This document shows, piece by piece, positions 1 to 8,179 of a DNA stretch of 27,592 bases. Positions within the stretch are counted from its first letter, which is position 1; each line of letters opens with the position of its first letter. The stretch lies in NCBI GenBank assembly GCA_947522735.1, contig CANNTZ010000030.1, positions 1-27,592 of the forward strand, given 5' to 3'. The translations under genes and the position numbers were made by a program. Below the pieces are notes generated by a model, which worked only from the letters and a program-made list of their open reading frames with translations, was not told the origin of the DNA and ran no database searches. The stretch is from an uncultured Oscillospiraceae bacterium. GTDB taxonomy: Bacteria > Bacillota > Clostridia > Oscillospirales > Ruminococcaceae.

Positions 1-24
1 CGAACGGTTTTCTTCTCTTTCCTT

Positions 25-68
25 GGCACGCCTTTGCTTACTTTCGTCGTGAAACGAAAGTAAGTGCC
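25..68. repeat. Long imperfect palindrome (hairpin)
   Basis: An 11-bp perfect inverted repeat (CTTACTTTCGT at 37-47, ACGAAAGTAAG at 54-64) with a 6-nt loop is flanked by a second pairing segment (GGCAC 25-29 with GTGCC 64-68, sharing one base with the inner arm). There is no T-tract after either arm, so a rho-independent terminator is unlikely. It looks like a dispersed intergenic palindrome. No gene is visible in 1-254; the rest holds only short palindromes. Dispersed copy number cannot be judged from this window. Confidence 0.55.
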
Positions 69-199
69 CGCGCGGCATGAGCGCAAGCCCACGCCAAAAC
101 GCAGTCAATCCTCGCCAAAGGCGAACGAAAAAGTCAACCATAAGAAAAATCAGAATCACCCAACTCCGCGGGAATAAGTTAACGAAACCGATAACGTAA

Positions 200-282
200 G
201 CGCCTTTGGCGCGATCCGCGGATATGCCTGCGGGCGCTGCCCGCCGCGACTATATCACCGGGCATTGCCCGGCGCGGCTAAA
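200..282. repeat. Tandem GC-rich hairpin modules running into murG
   Basis: Three consecutive small hairpins occur: GCGCC-TTT-GGCGC (200-212), GCGGGC-GCT-GCCCGC (230-244) and CCGGGC-ATT-GCCCGG (258-272). The second and third are each followed by a similar tail (CGCGACTATAT and CGCGGCTAAAT), so they form an imperfect tandem repeat of 28-bp period. A palindrome ATCCGCGGAT sits at 214-223. The last module contains the final codons and stop of murG. It might limit transcription past murG, but there is no T-tract. Confidence 0.55.
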
Positions 283-1385
283 TTTAAAATCTCTTGATAT
301 ATTAGCCGGTTGGAATCGATGATTGCGAGCTTGCGTGCGTTTTTGCCGTATTTTTCGAGCATAGCGCGGTCGGAGGTCAGCTTTTTGACCGCCTCGGTCA
401 GCGTCTCGCCGGTGAGATTTTTTTCCTCGATGAGTAGCGCAGCCTCACGATCCGCGAGTACCTTCGCGTTGAAGTATTGATGATTTTCCGCCACATTGGG
501 CGAGGGAATCAGTATCGAAGGCACTCCGGCCGCCTCCAGCTCGCTGAGCGTTATCGCTCCTGAGCGGCAGATCAGCAGATCGGCGGCAGCCATGCAGTCC
601 GCCATATCGTCGATGTATTCGCGCACATAAAGCCCCTTTTCGCGGTCAGGCTTTATGCCGTAGCTGCCCAGCAGCTCCGGGAACAGCTCGGTGCCGTAAC
701 GCCCGGTCGCGTGTATGAAGTAGTAATCGCCACCCCAGAGATTTCCGATAAGCTCCGCCACCGTCTCGTTGATGCGCTGCGCGCCGAGGCTCCCGCCGTA
801 GGAGAGGATGCAGAGCCTGTCGCCAATGCCCAACCTTTCGCGCGCCTTCTGCCTGTCGGCGAAGATGATCTCCTCGCGCACCGGGTTGCCGACGACCCTC
901 GCGTCCACTCCCTCCGGAAGCCTTTCTATCGCCTCCGGGAACGCAACCAGCATACGGCTGACGTGCTTCGCGAGCATCTTCTGCGCAACTCCCGGGAAAG
1001 CGTTCTGCTCGTGCGAGAGCGTTTTATAGCCCAGCTCCGCCGCCTTTTTCATTATCGGGAAGCTGACATAGCCTCCCGTTCCGACGACGACGTCGGGGTC
1101 GAACTCCCGGATTATCCGCTTCGCCCTTATGTCCGACGCTATCAGGCAGCCGGGCATGAGCAAATTGTTGACTATGTTGTCGAGCGTCAGCCTGCGCTTC
1201 AGGCCCCTCACCCTGATCGGCGCAAAGTCGTAGCCCGCCTGCGGCACAAGCGTCGCCTCCATGCCGTTGGGATTGCCCGCAAAAAGTATCTTCACGTCCG
1301 GATCCTGCGTTTTAGCGTAGTTTGCGACGGCGAGAGCCGGGTTGATATGGCCGCCGGTGCCGCCGCAGACAAATAGCAATTTCAC
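255..1385 (-). CDS. murG: MurG: UDP-GlcNAc:lipid I N-acetylglucosaminyltransferase
   Basis: MurG adds GlcNAc to lipid I to make lipid II on the inner face of the membrane. The 376-residue protein shows the glycine-rich loop GGTGGH at residues 8-13, a TGGYVSFP segment, SHEQN, SYGGSLGAQRINE, and the C-terminal UDP-sugar region CRSGAITLSELEAAGVPSIL followed by NVAENHQ; all are family hallmarks and the length is normal. I chose the GTG at 1383-1385 because an AGGATGA-type ribosome binding site lies about 8 nt upstream and the protein then starts MKLLFVCGG. An ATG at 1395-1397 is the alternative, but its AAAGG abuts the start codon. It is the last gene of the dcw operon, 73 bp after ftsW. The final residues APGNAR are encoded inside a palindromic repeat, so the native C-terminus may have been altered by repeat insertion. 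Confidence 0.96.
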   Translation of the reverse strand: MKLLFVCGGTGGHINPALAVANYAKTQDPDVKILFAGNPNGMEATLVPQAGYDFAPIRVRGLKRRLTLDNIVNNLLMPGCLIASDIRAKRIIREFDPDVVVGTGGYVSFPIMKKAAELGYKTLSHEQNAFPGVAQKMLAKHVSRMLVAFPEAIERLPEGVDARVVGNPVREEIIFADRQKARERLGIGDRLCILSYGGSLGAQRINETVAELIGNLWGGDYYFIHATGRYGTELFPELLGSYGIKPDREKGLYVREYIDDMADCMAAADLLICRSGAITLSELEAAGVPSILIPSPNVAENHQYFNAKVLADREAALLIEEKNLTGETLTEAVKKLTSDRAMLEKYGKNARKLAIIDSNRLIYQEILNLAAPGNAR

Positions 1386-1458
1386 GCGCAAATTCATCCT
1401 TTCTTTGTCTGACTGAATATGTTGAGCTCTCCGGTATCCTTCGTCAATAAGCGCCGCG

Positions 1459-2685
1459 CTATTCTTTGACGATGCGCGCCTCACGCGATATCGAGAGCAC
1501 GACGCCCATCTGGAACAGCAGCATTAGCAGCGCCGTGCCGCCGTAAGAGAAAAACGGCAGTGAAATGCCTGTCGGCGGAACGGTGTTGGTGACAACGGCA
1601 ATGTTGAGCAGCGTCTGTATGCCGACCTGCATCGTCAGCCCCATCGCAAGCATCGAACCGAATTTGTCCTTGGCGCGCATCGCGATGATGAAGCCGCGCC
1701 ACACCAGCAGCGCAAACAGGATTATGATTATCGTCGCGCCGACAAAGCCCAGCTCCTCGCAGACCACCGAGAAGATGTAGTCGTTCTGCGGCTCGGGGAT
1801 ATAGAGGTATTTCTGGCGGGAATCTCCCAGTCCCTTGCCCATCAGCCCGCCGGAGCCGATTGCTATCAGCGACTGTATCGTCTGAAAGCCGTCGCCAAGC
1901 TTATCCGCGTATGGATCCATCCAGATATCGACGCGCTTTGCGGCGTAGGCAAGGCCCTTTGGCATCATGAGGAACACGCCGACGCCTATCGTCACAAACA
2001 CCGCGCCGAGCCCGAACCATTTCAGTCTGGTTCCGCCGACAAGCATCATTATCGCGCCGAGCGCTACTATCAGTATCGTTCCGGAGACGTGCGGCTCGAG
2101 CACCGTCAGCACCGCGACGACGCCAAGCGTCACAATGAATGGCATCACGCCGTATTTGAAGGTACTCATCCTCTCGCCGTAGGCGGCGATGAGATGCGCG
2201 AACAGCAGCACTATCGCGAACTTCGCTATCTCCGACGGCTGGAACGTCCCGAGGCCCTTTATGGCTATCCAGCGGTGAAACTGTCCCTTTGTCGGCGGAA
2301 GTATAAGCGCGACCACCAGCAGCAGCACCGCCAGCAGATATATAGGCATCGCCAGCCTGCGCAGCACGTTGTAATCGATGAGAGAGATGATTATCATGCC
2401 GGTGACGCCCATTGCGGCGAAGATGAGCTGGTTGCGGATATAGTGGAAGCTGTCTCCGGTCTTGTAGCGCGCCGCGGCGTAGCTTGCCGAGAAGAGCATT
2501 ATCAGCCCGAAGATCAGCAGTATCAGCACAAGTATCAGAAACGTCACGTCGAGAGAGCCGCGCTTTGCAAACCATTTTATCCGTGCGCGCCCGCGCTTTT
2601 TGGGCGCCCGCCGGTTTTGCTCCGGCGCCTCATCCTCGATGCGCGGAGCAAATTCGTTATCATTCAGAATATCCAACCGTTTCAC
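1459..2685 (-). CDS. ftsW: FtsW/SpoVE-type SEDS peptidoglycan polymerase
   Basis: A SEDS-family glycosyltransferase that polymerises lipid II during septation, or during spore cortex synthesis if it acts as SpoVE. The 408-residue product has a charged cytoplasmic N-terminus of about 45 residues and about ten membrane segments. Family motifs are visible: KGLGDSRQKYLYIPEPQNDY, EELGFVGA and GISLPFFSYGGTALL. It lies between mraY (31-bp gap) and murG, the usual dcw position next to the PBP partner. The listed start is GTG, but the GAGAGG ribosome binding site abuts it; the TTG three codons later (2674-2676) has this site 8 nt upstream and may be the true start, which would shorten the protein by three residues. 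FtsW and SpoVE cannot be separated on sequence alone. Confidence 0.94.
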   Translation of the reverse strand: MKRLDILNDNEFAPRIEDEAPEQNRRAPKKRGRARIKWFAKRGSLDVTFLILVLILLIFGLIMLFSASYAAARYKTGDSFHYIRNQLIFAAMGVTGMIIISLIDYNVLRRLAMPIYLLAVLLLVVALILPPTKGQFHRWIAIKGLGTFQPSEIAKFAIVLLFAHLIAAYGERMSTFKYGVMPFIVTLGVVAVLTVLEPHVSGTILIVALGAIMMLVGGTRLKWFGLGAVFVTIGVGVFLMMPKGLAYAAKRVDIWMDPYADKLGDGFQTIQSLIAIGSGGLMGKGLGDSRQKYLYIPEPQNDYIFSVVCEELGFVGATIIIILFALLVWRGFIIAMRAKDKFGSMLAMGLTMQVGIQTLLNIAVVTNTVPPTGISLPFFSYGGTALLMLLFQMGVVLSISREARIVKE

Positions 2686-2716
2686 CTCTCAGACCTGAAC
2701 GTTCGCGCGCCAAAGC

Positions 2717-3730
2717 TCACATCAGATGCACAAACAGCACCGAAAGCGCGCCGCCGACCAGCGCAACAAGCGAGAACAGCGCAACAATCTTGACCTCGCT
2801 GTAGCCCGACAGCTCAAAATGGTGGTGTATCGGGCTCATCTTGAACAGACGCTTGCCCGTCGCCTTGAAGTAGAGCACCTGTATTATTACAGAAAACGCC
2901 TCGATTAGATATAGCACTCCCGCCAGCAGCAGCAGCGCAGGCATGTTGACGCCGAACGCGAGCGCCACCACCAGTCCGCCGAGGAACAACGAGCCGGTGT
3001 CGCCCATGAACACCTTTGCGGGGTGAAAATTCCAGACAAGAAAGCCGATGCAGCCGCCGGCCAGCGCCGCCGCAAGCAGCTCGTTGCGGCCATAGGAGAG
3101 CATGACGCTGATTATCATCATCACGAGCGCATAGACAAAGGTGACGGACGCCGCGAGACCGTCGATGCCATCGGTGAGATTGACGGCGTTGACGAAGCCG
3201 ACAATCATAAACAGTGCCAGCGGATAGTAGAATATGCCGATGTCAAGCTGTCCGAAGGGCGGCACGACAAGCACGGTGGAAAGCCCGCCGACCAGCCGGA
3301 GCGTCGCGAGATAGACCGCTGCGACAAAAATCTGGAGCGCCAGCTTCTGCTTGGCGGTCAGGCCGAGATTGCGCTTTTTGACAACCTTGATGTAATCGTC
3401 CATGAAGCCGATGAAGGCATAGGCGAGAGCCATCACCAGCCCGGCGAACAGTCTGCGGTTCTGCATCGAAACGGTCGCATCCACGAGATCCGAGTTGTCG
3501 CTGACGCTCAGCACCAGATACCCCGCGATGACCGACACGGTTATGCCGATGATAAACAGCAGTCCGCCCATCGTCGGCGTGCCCTGCTTGGATTTGTGCC
3601 ATGTCGGGCCGATATCGTTTATCGGCTGGCCGAACTTGAGCCTGTGCAGAAACGGGATGAGCGCCTTGCCCATCACCGCGGTGATGATGAACGCCGCCGC
3701 CGCGGCGACGATCGACATATAGCCTTCCAT
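2717..3730 (-). CDS. mraY: MraY: phospho-MurNAc-pentapeptide transferase
   Basis: MraY transfers phospho-MurNAc-pentapeptide from UDP to undecaprenyl phosphate, forming lipid I in the membrane. The 337-residue protein has the expected length, about ten hydrophobic segments, GPTWHKSKQGTPTMGG (residues 41-56), the catalytic DD pair (111-112) in GFMDDYIK, NLTDGIDGL (184-192), FMGDTGSLFLGG, and the C-terminal SPIHHHFEL histidine motif. The ATG at 3730 has GGAGAGGA about 10 nt upstream. A second in-frame ATG four codons later is possible. It directly follows murE with a 21-bp gap. In most Clostridia murF sits before mraY and murD after it; both are missing here. Confidence 0.97.
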   Translation of the reverse strand: MEGYMSIVAAAAAFIITAVMGKALIPFLHRLKFGQPINDIGPTWHKSKQGTPTMGGLLFIIGITVSVIAGYLVLSVSDNSDLVDATVSMQNRRLFAGLVMALAYAFIGFMDDYIKVVKKRNLGLTAKQKLALQIFVAAVYLATLRLVGGLSTVLVVPPFGQLDIGIFYYPLALFMIVGFVNAVNLTDGIDGLAASVTFVYALVMMIISVMLSYGRNELLAAALAGGCIGFLVWNFHPAKVFMGDTGSLFLGGLVVALAFGVNMPALLLLAGVLYLIEAFSVIIQVLYFKATGKRLFKMSPIHHHFELSGYSEVKIVALFSLVALVGGALSVLFVHLM

Positions 3731-3751
3731 TTTTTCTCTATCCTCTCCGGT

Positions 3752-5191
3752 TTACTTTTTCATCTTTTCAAGCAGCTCGTGAACAATCTCGCTCTCGTCG
3801 AAATAGATTGTGCCGTAGCTTAGCACCTGATAATCCTCGTGCCCCTTGCCCGCCAGCACCAGTATATCGTTCTTTTTGGAGTTCTCCAGCGCCCACCTTA
3901 TCGCCTCATAGCGGTTCGGAATGACCGTGTGCGGCTTTTTGGGGTCAAGCCCCGGCAGCGCGTCGTTGATTATCTGCATCTCGTCCTCGCCGCGAGGGTT
4001 ATCGGAGGTGAGTATCACGAAATCCGCCAGCCTGGAGGCGGCGCGCGCCATTTTCGGGCGTTTGGTGCGGTCGCGGTCGCCCGCGCAGCCGAACAGCACA
4101 ACCACACGCCCCGGCGCAAAGCTCCTGACGGTCGTCAGTATCTTTTCGAGACTGTCCGCCGAATGGGCATAGTCGCGGATTATCGTGAAATCGGTGTCGG
4201 TTTTCAATATCTCCGCCCTTCCCGGAACACCGGGAGAGTGGTTCAGTCCCGCTATCATCGTGTCGAAATCCACGCCCAGCGAGAGCGCGCAGACGCCTGC
4301 CGCCATAGCGTCGGACACCGCAAATTCGCCCGGCATCCGGAATTTCACGCGCCCTATCTCGCCGTAGCCCGCCAGCTCGAAGCTGCTTCCGCGCATGTCA
4401 AAGGCAATGTTGTGTGCGGTGTAGTCCGCCTCGGTGCGCCTTGTGGAAAAGGTCTTGAACGGGCACCTCACCTCTCCGCACAGCCGTCTGCCGTATTCGT
4501 CGTCAAGGTTGATGACGGCGCGCTTGGCAATGTCGAACAGCCGGCGCTTGGCAAGATAATAATTCTCCATCGTCAGATGGTAGTCGAGGTGATCCTGCGT
4601 CAGATTGGTGAATACGCCGCACTCGAATTTGCAGCCGTCCAGCCTGTGCTGATCCAGTGCGTGGGACGACACCTCCATCACAGCATATTCACAGCCCGCG
4701 TCCGCCATTTTTTTGAACAGCAGATGCAGCTCAAGCGGATCCGGCGTCGTATATTTCGCCGGCAACGACATATCCTCTATCTCATTTTGGATCGTTCCGA
4801 TGAGTCCTACACGTTTTCCGGCGTATTCGAGCATATTTTTTATCAGCATCGTTATCGTCGTCTTGCCGTTCGTGCCGGTCACGCCGATTAGCTTGAGCCT
4901 TTCGGCGGGCCGTCCATAATAGTTTCCGCAGATTATCGCATAGGCGCTGCGGGTGTTTTCAACGATTATCTGATTTTCCAGCCCGAGATCCCGCTCTGCG
5001 ACGACCGCTGCGGCTCCCTCTCCGACCGCCCTTCCGGCGGCCTCGTGCCCGTCGAAGCGCATGCCCTTTATGCACACGAACAGGCACCCCTCGCACACCG
5101 TGCGCGAATCCGCCGTGACATGCGTTATCTCCCTGTCCCGTAGCGGCTCGCCCGTGAATTTTATATCCTGTAAAAGCCTTGAAAGCAGCAT
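3752..5191 (-). CDS. murE: MurE: UDP-MurNAc-L-Ala-D-Glu:meso-diaminopimelate ligase
   Basis: A cytoplasmic ATP-dependent ligase adding the third residue of the stem peptide. The 479-residue protein shows the ATP loop GTNGKT (106-111), TTPDPLELH (148-156), EVSSHAL (173-179), NLTQDHLDYH (196-205), the carbamylated-lysine region YYLAKRRLFD (211-220), RDYAHSADSLEK and DNPR (397-400). DNPR is the known signature of meso-DAP-specific MurE enzymes, so the wall is predicted to be DAP-type. The ATG at 5191 has GGAGAGG about 10 nt upstream. The open frame extends further upstream, but that part is antisense-like, arginine-rich sequence overlapping the PBP gene and is not coding. The gap to the PBP stop is 41 bp. 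As no murF is present here, the next ligase must be encoded elsewhere. Confidence 0.97.
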   Translation of the reverse strand: MLLSRLLQDIKFTGEPLRDREITHVTADSRTVCEGCLFVCIKGMRFDGHEAAGRAVGEGAAAVVAERDLGLENQIIVENTRSAYAIICGNYYGRPAERLKLIGVTGTNGKTTITMLIKNMLEYAGKRVGLIGTIQNEIEDMSLPAKYTTPDPLELHLLFKKMADAGCEYAVMEVSSHALDQHRLDGCKFECGVFTNLTQDHLDYHLTMENYYLAKRRLFDIAKRAVINLDDEYGRRLCGEVRCPFKTFSTRRTEADYTAHNIAFDMRGSSFELAGYGEIGRVKFRMPGEFAVSDAMAAGVCALSLGVDFDTMIAGLNHSPGVPGRAEILKTDTDFTIIRDYAHSADSLEKILTTVRSFAPGRVVVLFGCAGDRDRTKRPKMARAASRLADFVILTSDNPRGEDEMQIINDALPGLDPKKPHTVIPNRYEAIRWALENSKKNDILVLAGKGHEDYQVLSYGTIYFDESEIVHELLEKMKK

Positions 5192-5232
5192 GGCGTCTTT
5201 TCTCTCCTCTCCAATATACCCTTTCGCTCTGT

Positions 5233-7446
5233 TCAGCCCTGTTCGTCCTTCCCGACCGTAAATTCCACCCTCACAACAGTCCCGCGCGCAAGCCGCTCGC
5301 CCTCCTCGTGCGACTGTGCGACAGCGATAAGTCCGTCGGCTTCGGGATCGTCCGTCACTATTTCCATCATCAGCCCGGCATTTACAAGCGCGTCGCGCGC
5401 CTCGGCGACGCTCATGCCCGTCACCCTTGGCACCTCGGCCTCCTCGCCGTCTCCGCCCTCCTCGGTGTAGAGTATCACACTGCTCCACTTGGATACGACG
5501 GTTCCCGCCTCCGGCACCTGACGCAGCACATGCGCGCCGGTTCCGACGACGTTGACGGTGAGATAGGCGTTGCGCGCGTCTGCGTGCGCGTCGTGCGTCA
5601 GCTTGCCGACAAGCGAGGGAACCGTGGCGTTTTCCTCGGCCAGCTCCTCCTCGGTATAGTGCGGCTCAAGGCCGAGATACGGCAGCACGTCTGCCATTAT
5701 CGCGCCGACGACCGGCGCTGCGATGATAGAGCCGTAGCTTGCCTCGGCAGGCTCGTCGAGCACGACGAGCACCGCTATCTGCGGGTCGTCTATCGGCGCA
5801 AAGCCGAGAAAGGACAGCGCGTATTTCTCCTCACCGGGGGCGTAGCTTTTGTCCAGCTTTTCCGCCGTGCCGGTCTTGCCGCCGATGCGATAGCCGGGAA
5901 CGTAGGCAAGCTTGCCGGAGCCGAGCGTCACAACGCCCTCGCACAGCTCCGCGACCTTGTGCGCCGTCTCCTCCGAGATGACCTGCCGCTTTAGCGTCGG
6001 CTCGTATTCGGCGATGATGTTGCCCTCGCTGTCCAGCACGCTCTTGACGACGTACGGCTCGTAGAGATAGCCGCCGCCCACCGCCGCGCCCACTGCGGAG
6101 ATGAGCTGTATTCCCGTCACCTTGAAGCTCTGTCCGATGGAGCTGGACGCAAGCTCGATGTTTCCGAACACCGATTCGCTGTGGTATAGGCCGTTCGCCT
6201 CGCCGGGCAGGTCGATGCCTGTCTTTTCCATCAGCCCGAACGCCTCGAAATATTCGCGGAACTTTCCGGTTCCCAGCGATTGGCCGATGTTGACAAACGC
6301 CGGGTTGCAGGAGTGCTGCACAATCTGAGAGAGATTCTGTACGCCGTGGCCGCCGCGCTTCCAGCAGTTTATCGTCTGGCCAAGCACCGTCACTCCGGCG
6401 TCGGTGCACAAAAACGAGCTGTTTTCATTGACCACCCGTTCCTCAAGCGCCGCCGCGAGCGTGATTATCTTGAATACCGAGCCCGGCTCGTATGGGTCGG
6501 ATATCGCCTTGTTGCGCCACTGGCGATACTGCGCCTTTTTAAGCGCCTCGTTGTATTCTTCGCCGTCAAGCTCCGACAGCTCCTGGAGCGTCGCGAGATC
6601 GGTGACGGCCTGCGGAGAGTTCGGGTCGAAGTCGGGCTTCACGCTGATGCCGAGGATCTCGCCCGTCTTGATGGAATAGGCTATAGCCATAGCGCCGTTG
6701 CCGACGTCGTGCTCCTTGACGGCTATCTCGAGGTTTTTGTCGAGATAGTGCTGTATTGTCTCGTCTATGGTCAGCACAAGGCTGTTGCCGTCCTCAGAGT
6801 CGTACATCATCTCGTATTTGAACGGCATATCCTTGCCGCGCGCGTTCTTTGCCGAGACGACCTTGCCGGAGGTGCCGGAGAGCGTCCTGTTGTAATACGC
6901 CTCTATGCCGTAGGCGCCGCTGTTGTCCTGATTGGTGAAGCCGATGGTCGCCGAGGCGAAGCTGCCGTAGGGATAGTAGCGCTTGACGTCCTCCTCGCAG
7001 GAGATGCCGCTTATATCGTTCTCGCTCGCGAAGGCGATGACCCTGTCGGCAAGCTCGCGCTCTATCTTGCGCTTGATTATCCAGTAGCTCGTATCCTTTT
7101 TCGTCGCCTCAAAAACCTTTTCGCGGTCCACGCCGAGTATCTCCGAGAGACCGTCCGCCACCTTTTCGCGCTGATCCTCTCTGATTGTCACCGGGGAGAG
7201 CACAACCGTCCACGCAGTCGCGCTTTTTGCGATGATGTTGCCGTTACGGTCGTATATATCGCCGCGCCCGGCGCTTATCTCTATCTCGCGTAGCTGCTGC
7301 TGCGTCGCCTTGTACTGGTAGCTCTCGCCGTCGACTATCTGGAGCTTGAACAGGCGGAAAAGCAGTATTCCAAACCCGACGATGGTCAGCAAGATCATCA
7401 GCATTGCCATTCTTTTTTTTGCGCCCGAGCTTATTCCGTCTGCCAT
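5233..7446 (-). CDS. Class B penicillin-binding protein with two PASTA domains (FtsI/SpoVD-like transpeptidase)
   Basis: A 737-residue membrane-anchored transpeptidase that cross-links peptidoglycan with the SEDS partner FtsW. One membrane segment lies at about residues 12-32, followed by the PBP dimerisation domain (about 55-220). The transpeptidase motifs are all present: SVFK (S323-K326), SCN (379-381) and KTG (524-526, in GGKTGTAEK). Two PASTA domains follow (about 606-663 and 669-731). Start: ATG at 7446 with GAGAGGCGG 5 nt upstream. It lies 187 bp from the ftsL-like gene and has its own promoter in that gap. In Bacilli two paralogues (pbpB, spoVD) occur here; this cluster has one, so vegetative division, sporulation or both remain possible. 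The PASTA pair is compatible with either SpoVD or division PBPs. Confidence 0.94.
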   Translation of the reverse strand: MADGISSGAKKRMAMLMILLTIVGFGILLFRLFKLQIVDGESYQYKATQQQLREIEISAGRGDIYDRNGNIIAKSATAWTVVLSPVTIREDQREKVADGLSEILGVDREKVFEATKKDTSYWIIKRKIERELADRVIAFASENDISGISCEEDVKRYYPYGSFASATIGFTNQDNSGAYGIEAYYNRTLSGTSGKVVSAKNARGKDMPFKYEMMYDSEDGNSLVLTIDETIQHYLDKNLEIAVKEHDVGNGAMAIAYSIKTGEILGISVKPDFDPNSPQAVTDLATLQELSELDGEEYNEALKKAQYRQWRNKAISDPYEPGSVFKIITLAAALEERVVNENSSFLCTDAGVTVLGQTINCWKRGGHGVQNLSQIVQHSCNPAFVNIGQSLGTGKFREYFEAFGLMEKTGIDLPGEANGLYHSESVFGNIELASSSIGQSFKVTGIQLISAVGAAVGGGYLYEPYVVKSVLDSEGNIIAEYEPTLKRQVISEETAHKVAELCEGVVTLGSGKLAYVPGYRIGGKTGTAEKLDKSYAPGEEKYALSFLGFAPIDDPQIAVLVVLDEPAEASYGSIIAAPVVGAIMADVLPYLGLEPHYTEEELAEENATVPSLVGKLTHDAHADARNAYLTVNVVGTGAHVLRQVPEAGTVVSKWSSVILYTEEGGDGEEAEVPRVTGMSVAEARDALVNAGLMMEIVTDDPEADGLIAVAQSHEEGERLARGTVVRVEFTVGKDEQG

Positions 7447-7468
7447 TCCGTCCGCCTCTCTGCGGGAG

Positions 7469-7497
7469 ATTATCCCAAAAATGTATTAGTTTCGCAA
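7469..7497 (-). promoter_or_regulatory. Internal sigma-A-type promoter for the PBP and downstream dcw genes
   Basis: On the minus strand TTGCGA (7492-7497) and GATAAT (7469-7474) are separated by exactly 17 bp. The start point would fall near 7462, about 16 nt before the PBP start codon, leaving room for its GAGAGGCGG ribosome binding site. The gap between ftsL and PBP (187 bp) is the largest in the operon, which supports an independent promoter. Confidence 0.6.
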
Positions 7498-7633
7498 AAT
7501 ACGACCTTTTTCCGCAAAGCCGTATTTATGAAAACAAGAGCTAAGATAGTTTACGTCATCTTAACTCCTGCCCACGCCGTCGGAGCGCACACAGCGCCGC
7601 CGGTGAAATTATTCAACGATCAAATATATTTTT

Positions 7634-8146
7634 TCATTCGCCCAGATATGCCTTAATCTGCTCTATCATCCCGTTTATCCAGCCGGTTATCCCGGACTGT
7701 CCGCCCTCGTTCGAGGACGTCGTCTCCTCCCCGGCAAGCACCACATATTTAACGTTGTCCTGCGTTATCCTCGTCATGCCCATCTCGTTCATTATGCCTG
7801 CGACCGACGCCTCGAGCGAATCGAGCGACATCGCGTTCTCAAGCTCCGACTGGAGCCGGACATTTTCGCTCTGAAGTATCGTCAGCTCCCTTTTGCCCGT
7901 CGCAATGTCGTCGTTCAGCTCCGTGAGCAGTACGCGGTTGTAGATCATAAGCGTGATGACCGACATGACCGCCAGCATTATCGCGATCAGCTTTATCGGC
8001 GCTATCGCGGGCTTATATGCCGCTCCCGCGCGCTTTATTACGCGAAGCCCCGGCTGCTGCTCCTTCTGCTCGCGCGCATAGCCGTCGTGCGTTTCAAATC
8101 TCGAAAGATCATACGCCGCGCTGCCGTCATAGCTGTCATATGCCAT
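7634..8146 (-). CDS. ftsL: FtsL-like bitopic cell division protein
   Basis: A 170-residue protein with the FtsL/DivIC layout: a cytoplasmic N-terminus of about 50 residues, one membrane segment (about 51-69) and an extracellular coiled coil (about 71-107, ELNDDIATGKRELTILQSEN). In the family it forms a complex with DivIB/FtsQ and DivIC/FtsB and activates the FtsW-PBP pair. Identification rests mainly on topology and on its position between rsmH and the PBP, since FtsL sequences diverge strongly. The ATG at 8146 has AGGGAG about 7 nt upstream; a GTG three codons earlier overlaps that ribosome binding site and is less likely. The C-terminal 40 residues are polar with a glycine/serine-rich linker and a short helix, longer than in Bacillus FtsL. 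Confidence 0.82.
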   Translation of the reverse strand: MAYDSYDGSAAYDLSRFETHDGYAREQKEQQPGLRVIKRAGAAYKPAIAPIKLIAIMLAVMSVITLMIYNRVLLTELNDDIATGKRELTILQSENVRLQSELENAMSLDSLEASVAGIMNEMGMTRITQDNVKYVVLAGEETTSSNEGGQSGITGWINGMIEQIKAYLGE

Positions 8147-8179
8147 TTTTTTCACTCCCTGATTCTTTCGTCCCGTTCT

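Noticed and set aside
3839..4891. 350-codon plus-strand open frame inside murE
   Set aside because: Arg/His-rich shadow of murE codon bias, with no start signals; murE is clearly the real gene.
5192..5488. N-terminal extension of the murE frame
   Set aside because: Arg/Gly/Cys-rich and overlapping the PBP gene; the conserved MurE N-terminus and a good ribosome binding site start at 5191.
6280..7293. 337-codon plus-strand open frame inside the PBP gene
   Set aside because: Antisense shadow of a well-supported PBP; no recognisable domain or ribosome binding site.
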